A stretch of 12,189 bases of DNA, from the NCBI GenBank assembly GCA_036244855.1, contig BQKZ01010093.1, positions 6,980 through 19,168 of the forward strand, written 5' to 3'. Of this stretch, positions 9,002 through 12,189 are shown piece by piece (the stretch's first letter is position 1; every line of letters starts with the position of its first letter). The stretch is from Temnopleurus reevesii (taxonomy: Eukaryota > Echinodermata > Echinoidea > Temnopleuroida > Temnopleuridae). The notes under the pieces were generated by a model, which worked only from the letters and a program-made list of their open reading frames with translations, did no database searches and was not told where the DNA came from. A program made the position numbers and the translations under genes.

Positions 9002-9699
9002 AAAATGAATACGAAAGGAAGGCATATTTTTAGCTGTATAAACATCCGGACCCCAACCTCCCCCTGCAGCCCCAGATATCCTACCTTTATCATACACACA
9101 CCTGCATGGGCTCGCAATGCACTGCATAGAAGGGAAAGTGTTTCTCGGAATAGATTGTTGAACATGAGTCATTTTATATTTGCACACTGCCTTGACATTC
9201 ATGAATACACATAAATACACATCTGTTTTCAAAAGTTTAAGCCTCTCATTTTGGTCCTCTGGTTGGGAGCATGGTTTGATAATAACTACCTGTACCTGTC
9301 TATGCAAGGGAGTACATTTGTAAACTTAAATTTTGTTTCATTGTTTTTTAAATATGATTTTTTTTTTAATGTTTTGTAAAGTGCACAAAGAGTTTTCAAA
9401 ATATTGTGCGTTATATAAAATTATAATTACAATGTACATGTATTGTAACACTACATTTATCTATCATGAGAATTATCTTATTTTGCAAATTTTAACATCC
9501 TCTCTGCTCCCTAGAGAGCACAACATTTTGTGTAGCAGGATATCCTGAACTTTTCCATCTTTTCAGTGTTTTCAAAGACTACTATTACACTGTATGCTTA
9601 TTTTACTCCATTTTGATAATTAGTATGATGGCTTTTAAAGCGCATTGGTCTATCAAGGAAGTTGCAAACAAATAATTGATCACTTTTGCCCAGACTCAT

Positions 9700-9771
9700 C
9701 CCTGCGGGCCAGCATCATCTGTCCATCACAAAGCATACAGCCCCGTCCATAGTCACAGGTGAAGTTTGACC
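9700..9771 (-). pseudogene. Degraded duplicate of the catalytic-Cys exon end (copy D)
   Basis: This is the copy farthest from the exon. It is 72 bases long: eight codons (HSLILHFL region) are deleted, yet the frame stays open as SNFTCDYGRGCMLCDGQMMLA. The key Trp of GWGC is replaced by Arg, and several other conserved residues are changed. The acceptor-like border is TTTTCTGGTAG, and the donor GT is mutated to AT (GG|ATGAGT). The number of amino-acid changes indicates the oldest, unselected copy. Confidence 0.75.
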
Positions 9772-9825
9772 CTACCAGAAAAGTTTTTCCCCAATAGTAG
9801 AGTAAAGTCTAGTGCCTGAACTCAC

Positions 9826-9921
9826 CCCTGCCCAAGAAGTGCAATATGAGAGCATGAGCCAGCATCATCTGCCCACTCCGAAGCATACAGCCCCACCCAC
9901 AATCACTGGTCACGTTCGACC
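9826..9921 (-). other. Intact duplicate of the catalytic-Cys exon end, candidate alternative exon (copy C)
   Basis: This 96-base copy of the last 96 bases of the catalytic exon (10123-10218) is completely open in the same frame and reads [17 protein letters not shown] and on to LILHFLGR. It keeps DCGWGC with the catalytic Cys codon at 9887-9889. It differs from the exon at 10 bases: six single third-base silent changes and two double changes, giving Phe to Val and Ser to Ala. An acceptor-like TTTTCTGGCAG lies directly before it, and a GG|GTGAGT donor, better than the true exon's GTATGT, directly after it. Phase is 1-1, the same as the true exon, so inclusion or swapping would keep the downstream frame. 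Swapping would drop the 40 residues upstream of GSN in the true exon. It may be an expressed cassette exon or a young, not yet decayed copy. Confidence 0.5.
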
Positions 9922-9971
9922 CTGCCAGAAAAGTTTTACCCCAATGGCATAACACTATCAACTGGACTTAC

Positions 9972-10072
9972 CCCTGCCCAAGAAGTGCATTATAGACTAC
10001 ATGTATCTGCCAGCATCATCTGACCAGCATACACCCCCACCCACAGTCATCAGTCATTAGTAAAGTTGGACT
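9972..10072 (-). pseudogene. Degraded duplicate of the catalytic-Cys exon end (copy B)
   Basis: This is the copy nearest the true exon, separated from it by 50 bases. Reading in the exon frame it begins SNFTND and then meets TGA, because extra bases were inserted before the GWGC segment. A further deletion of about seven bases removes part of MLRSGQ, and another small indel lies before LHFLGQ-type sequence. It cannot encode the catalytic block. Its borders are nevertheless good splice sites: ATTCTGGCAG before it and GG|GTAAGT after it. A transcript using only its donor would be frameshifted or stopped. Confidence 0.75.
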
Positions 10073-10122
10073 CTGCCAGAATAGTTTTACCCCAATGGCA
10101 TAACACTATCGCCTGGACATAC

Positions 10123-10341
10123 CCCTGCCTAAGAAGTGCAATATAAGACTATGGGCCAGCATCATCTGCCCACTCCGTAGCATGCAGCCCCACCCACAAT
10201 CACTGGTGAAGTTTGACCCTGCCAGGGTAGGGAACTCTCTCCTGTACGTCATCCAAAGACGGGAACTGAAGTCTTGTTTGAACATCTCAATCACCATGGA
10301 GCGGACAGAGTCCATACCAGGCGGACGCTCGGGATCGGGAT
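10123..10341 (-). CDS. ATG4D-like: ATG4C/D exon with the catalytic cysteine
   Basis: This 219-base exon encodes 72 whole codons plus split codons. Residues 20-36 ([17 protein letters not shown]) match the FRKDF..R.WLTYREEF block of ATG4C/D. Residues 47-60 ([14 protein letters not shown]) hold the active-site Cys at residue 52, the second Cys of [14 protein letters not shown] closes the exon. The acceptor is the pyrimidine-rich ATTTTTCTCTTTAG ending at 10342, and the donor is GG|GTATGT starting at 10122. That donor is weaker than those of the duplicated copies downstream. Phase is 1-1, so the exon is a multiple of three. The following intron carries three tandem copies of its last 96 bases (9700-10072). 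The in-frame Met at 10313-10315 is internal and not the start, because the frame stays open to the acceptor and the family has a longer N-terminus. The upstream exon is outside the window or unrecognised. Confidence 0.95.
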
Positions 10342-12189
10342 CTAAAGAGAAAAATTCAATTCAATCTAATTTATTTCATTCAGATTAAAAAAGTACATAC
10401 ATATCTAGGGTAAAAAATAAGAGTCATATTAGCTGCTGCCACCATACATATATACAAATAGGAATAGAAATATTATTTATTTATTTATTCATAATTTACC
10501 AGCGTAGCCCATTCACCAGAGTTTGGTCTTCCATGGGGCCCTGGAACAATTGAAAGCGCATATATATAGCAATTTGCCTGGGTACGCGCTATATAAATGC
10601 CATTTTTTTAAATTATATTAATGCATGTGGGGAATCATATGTTGTTGTACAGATGCAAGAGCACTTGCCAATTATTTTGTAGGCATTCATACATCAGATC
10701 ATTTTATGCAGCATCTAGGATTGCTGAGCACATGTCAATGTTTTTTTCTGACATTTTGTCAATTTTGAAAATTAAAATTAAAAAGTTGAAAAATTAACAG
10801 GAAATGAAAATGTGCAAATCTACAACTCCTCATTAGTTCTTCAAACAAAAATTCCCTGATATAATCTAATAATGCACATAATACATGCAGATGAACAGAT
10901 TTTTTTCCTATGTAGCAATTAAAATACTTGTCTAATTATTTTCATGTTTAATTCCTAACTTCAAAGTTTTCTTTGTGAGAAGATACTTGTAATTATAATG
11001 CAACTCTTTGAATAAATGTGATTACATTCTTTGAACTTGAATCCCCGAATTATAAAAATAACTTTTCAGTAAATAAAATTTAAAAAATAAAATAACTCTG
11101 AGGTACTAGTTATTTTGCATAAAATGAACCAAATAAACATCTCTTTCACTATGACGAACATTTTCTGACTTTGGCTTGCTTGAATGTGTGCATTCTTTTG
11201 TGTGTCCATCCAATTGCCTCACTGTGTGAACTATTCTTTATACAAATCATTTTCTGAAGAATTGTTCAGCCTTATATATTTAATATTTTCACAACTAAAT
11301 ACGCTTTTTAATGTCATGGTATGTTTACGGGATCGTCTTTAAGTATCCTACCAACAAGCTTTTTTGCCTCAAATACCCTTCCAGGTCTGTATTGTACATG
11401 TAATTGTAATGTTCATGTGCCATGAACATCTGGAGCCGATCTTCAGTGTCATACAGTGTATGCGGATAGAAATGAACAAAGGTGTGATGGAAAGGTGTCA
11501 ATGGCCTGGATGTAATAGGAAATAGGATGAGTAACTAAGCCCACTCATCCACCCAGAACAGAGATAGGAAATGATCAGGCGAGAGCCAACTTGCAAAACA
11601 ATTCTCATCCTTTGGGAAATAACACATCGCGTCAACTGCTTTTGGCATGTTCCTATCAGAGCATTATTTATATCATAAAATAGTACTGTTGCTAATGACA
11701 ACCTCAACAGAATACATACATGTATACCTTCATCGCCAATTTACTTTGCATTTGGTCACAACTCTATTATTCAAAATCTGTCCATTTTTTTTTGCATTCA
11801 ACAGTGTTACGATTCTTCCAAGCCAACATAAAGAAAAACTACATAATTCTGTGAAAATTATAGTTTGAATAATACATGTAAGCAGCCTAAAATTGAGTGG
11901 TTTATGTATTTTAATAAATGAAGGAAAAATTTTTTTTAGATACTTTACTTTCCATGCTTGATGAATGTTAAATATCAAAATATCAATTGAATGTTTGTTC
12001 CTGAACACAAGACGATATCCCACATAGAATCTTTTCAATCCGTGTTTGTAAAAATTTCTCCTTCAAAGAGAAAGAAAAACTAATTCTAAAGATTTGGCAA
12101 CTTTCATTTCACTAGATAATTACTTTTATTTCACTATCTTTACATCTCACAGACCCACATGTATGCAGATCACATGGAGGGGGTGGGGG
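10342..12189. other. Upstream intron or flank, no recognised exon
   Basis: This AT-rich stretch precedes the Cys exon in gene sense. I searched the minus strand for the N-terminal ATG4 blocks (YLLG..Y) and found none. A perfect 9-base inverted repeat ATGTTCATG/CATGAACAT lies at 11409-11429. The window ends in a G-rich stretch (12176-12189). Confidence 0.7.
10472..10489. repeat. TTTA tetranucleotide repeat
   Basis: Four to five TTAT units upstream (gene sense) of the first visible exon. Directly after it (10500-10610) is a more GC-rich stretch with AAAGCGCATATATA and GCGCTATATAAATGCC. This resembles the GCGC-TATATAAA tails often seen in dispersed repeats of marine invertebrates, but I cannot name an element. 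Confidence 0.6.

Larger units (their letters stand above)
9694..10218 (-). repeat. Tandem array of catalytic-exon ends (4 units, period ~125-150)
   Basis: Four head-to-tail units: the true exon end (10123-10218) and copies B, C and D. Each unit is a 96-base exon segment (72-101 in decayed copies) plus 50-54 bases of spacer. The spacer is also conserved: the two between true exon/B and B/C share GATAGTGTTATGCC and the ATTGGGGTAAAACT tract; the C/D spacer is more diverged. Homology with the true exon begins exactly at CTGGCAG|GG, which in the exon is ordinary coding sequence (LAG) but in the copies forms the acceptor-like border. Confidence 0.9.
5059..10341 (-). other. ATG4D-like: ATG4C/D-type autophagy cysteine protease gene, five exons, partial at both ends
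   Basis: This locus encodes a peptidase C54 (autophagin). The family trims the C-terminus of ATG8/LC3/GABARAP precursors to expose a glycine and removes ATG8 from lipid; it acts in the cytosol and at autophagosome membranes. Five exons join in phase: 10341-10123 (phase 1 in, 1 out), 8543-8357 (1, 2), 7232-7156 (2, 1), 6799-5705 (1, 1) and 5135-5059 (1, 0), giving about 551 residues. Introns are 1579, 1124, 356 and 569 bases, all GT-AG. The catalytic Cys (codon 10184-10186), Asp (5113-5115) and His (5107-5109) are all present. NPVY and GKPKHSLYF favour the ATG4D side of the C/D pair. The first coding exon(s), about 70 residues or more in human ATG4C/D, and the last roughly 80-100 residues including FHCPSP and the C-terminal tail are not found. 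The protein is unusually long because of an insertion in the fourth exon. Confidence 0.95.

Noticed and set aside
8915..9307. 130-codon minus-strand open frame
   Set aside because: It lies in the intron between the Cys exon and the next exon, covers a small repeat, has a Cys/Met/Val-rich chance-like composition, and matches no family I know.
10073..10122. Reading the 50-base spacer between the true exon and copy B as a normal intron
   Set aside because: It is very short for metazoan splicing, and copy B contains a stop, so the product would be truncated.
11314..11394. Minus-strand 26-codon frame reading GRVFEAKKLVGRILKDD
   Set aside because: It looks protein-like and has TACAG before it, but it is not ATG4, its donor (CC|GTAAAC) is weak, and I cannot place the motif; too short to call.

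Overview
This is an AT-rich animal genomic window. The only gene I can recognise is a multi-exon gene on the minus strand, partial at both ends, encoding an ATG4 autophagy cysteine protease (peptidase family C54). It is closest to the ATG4C/ATG4D branch, with ATG4D-like blocks such as NPVY and GGKPKHSLYF. The protein sequence, the many ACATGTA-type palindromes, the abundant simple repeats and the short inverted repeats suggest a marine invertebrate deuterostome. An echinoderm such as a sea urchin is most likely, but I cannot fix the species.

Layout, in gene order from right to left. Positions 10342-12189 lie upstream of the first visible exon and hold nothing I recognise as coding. Five coding exons follow: 10123-10341 (catalytic Cys), 8357-8543 (the GDWYGP block), 7156-7232 (IYVAQDCT), 5705-6799 (a 1095-base exon carrying a Ser-rich insertion of about 300 residues, then the VRLGG and GGKPKHSLYF core) and 5059-5135 (catalytic Asp and His in DPHYC). 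All junctions agree with the GT-AG rule and join in phase, giving about 551 residues. The N-terminal exon(s) and the last C-terminal exon(s) are not seen. Positions 1-4685 are intron or flanking DNA, with a near-perfect 150-base hairpin, a MITE-like inverted repeat, a G17 run, an old direct-repeat family and a 480-base (ATC)n microsatellite.

The most unusual feature is that two exons of this gene, the ones carrying the catalytic Cys and the catalytic Asp-His, are each followed by tandem copies of their own 3' end plus the splice donor. Behind the Cys exon are three copies of a 96-base exon piece, each with an acceptor-like CTGGCAG (or CTGGTAG) and a donor position. One of them (9826-9921) is fully open, keeps the catalytic Cys, has consensus splice sites and has the same phase (1-1) as the true exon. 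Behind the Asp-His exon is a degraded minisatellite of about 60 bases, each unit a copy of the exon end and donor. The first array could supply an alternative catalytic-site exon; the second looks like decaying exon debris. Both are visible directly, but any function is inference.
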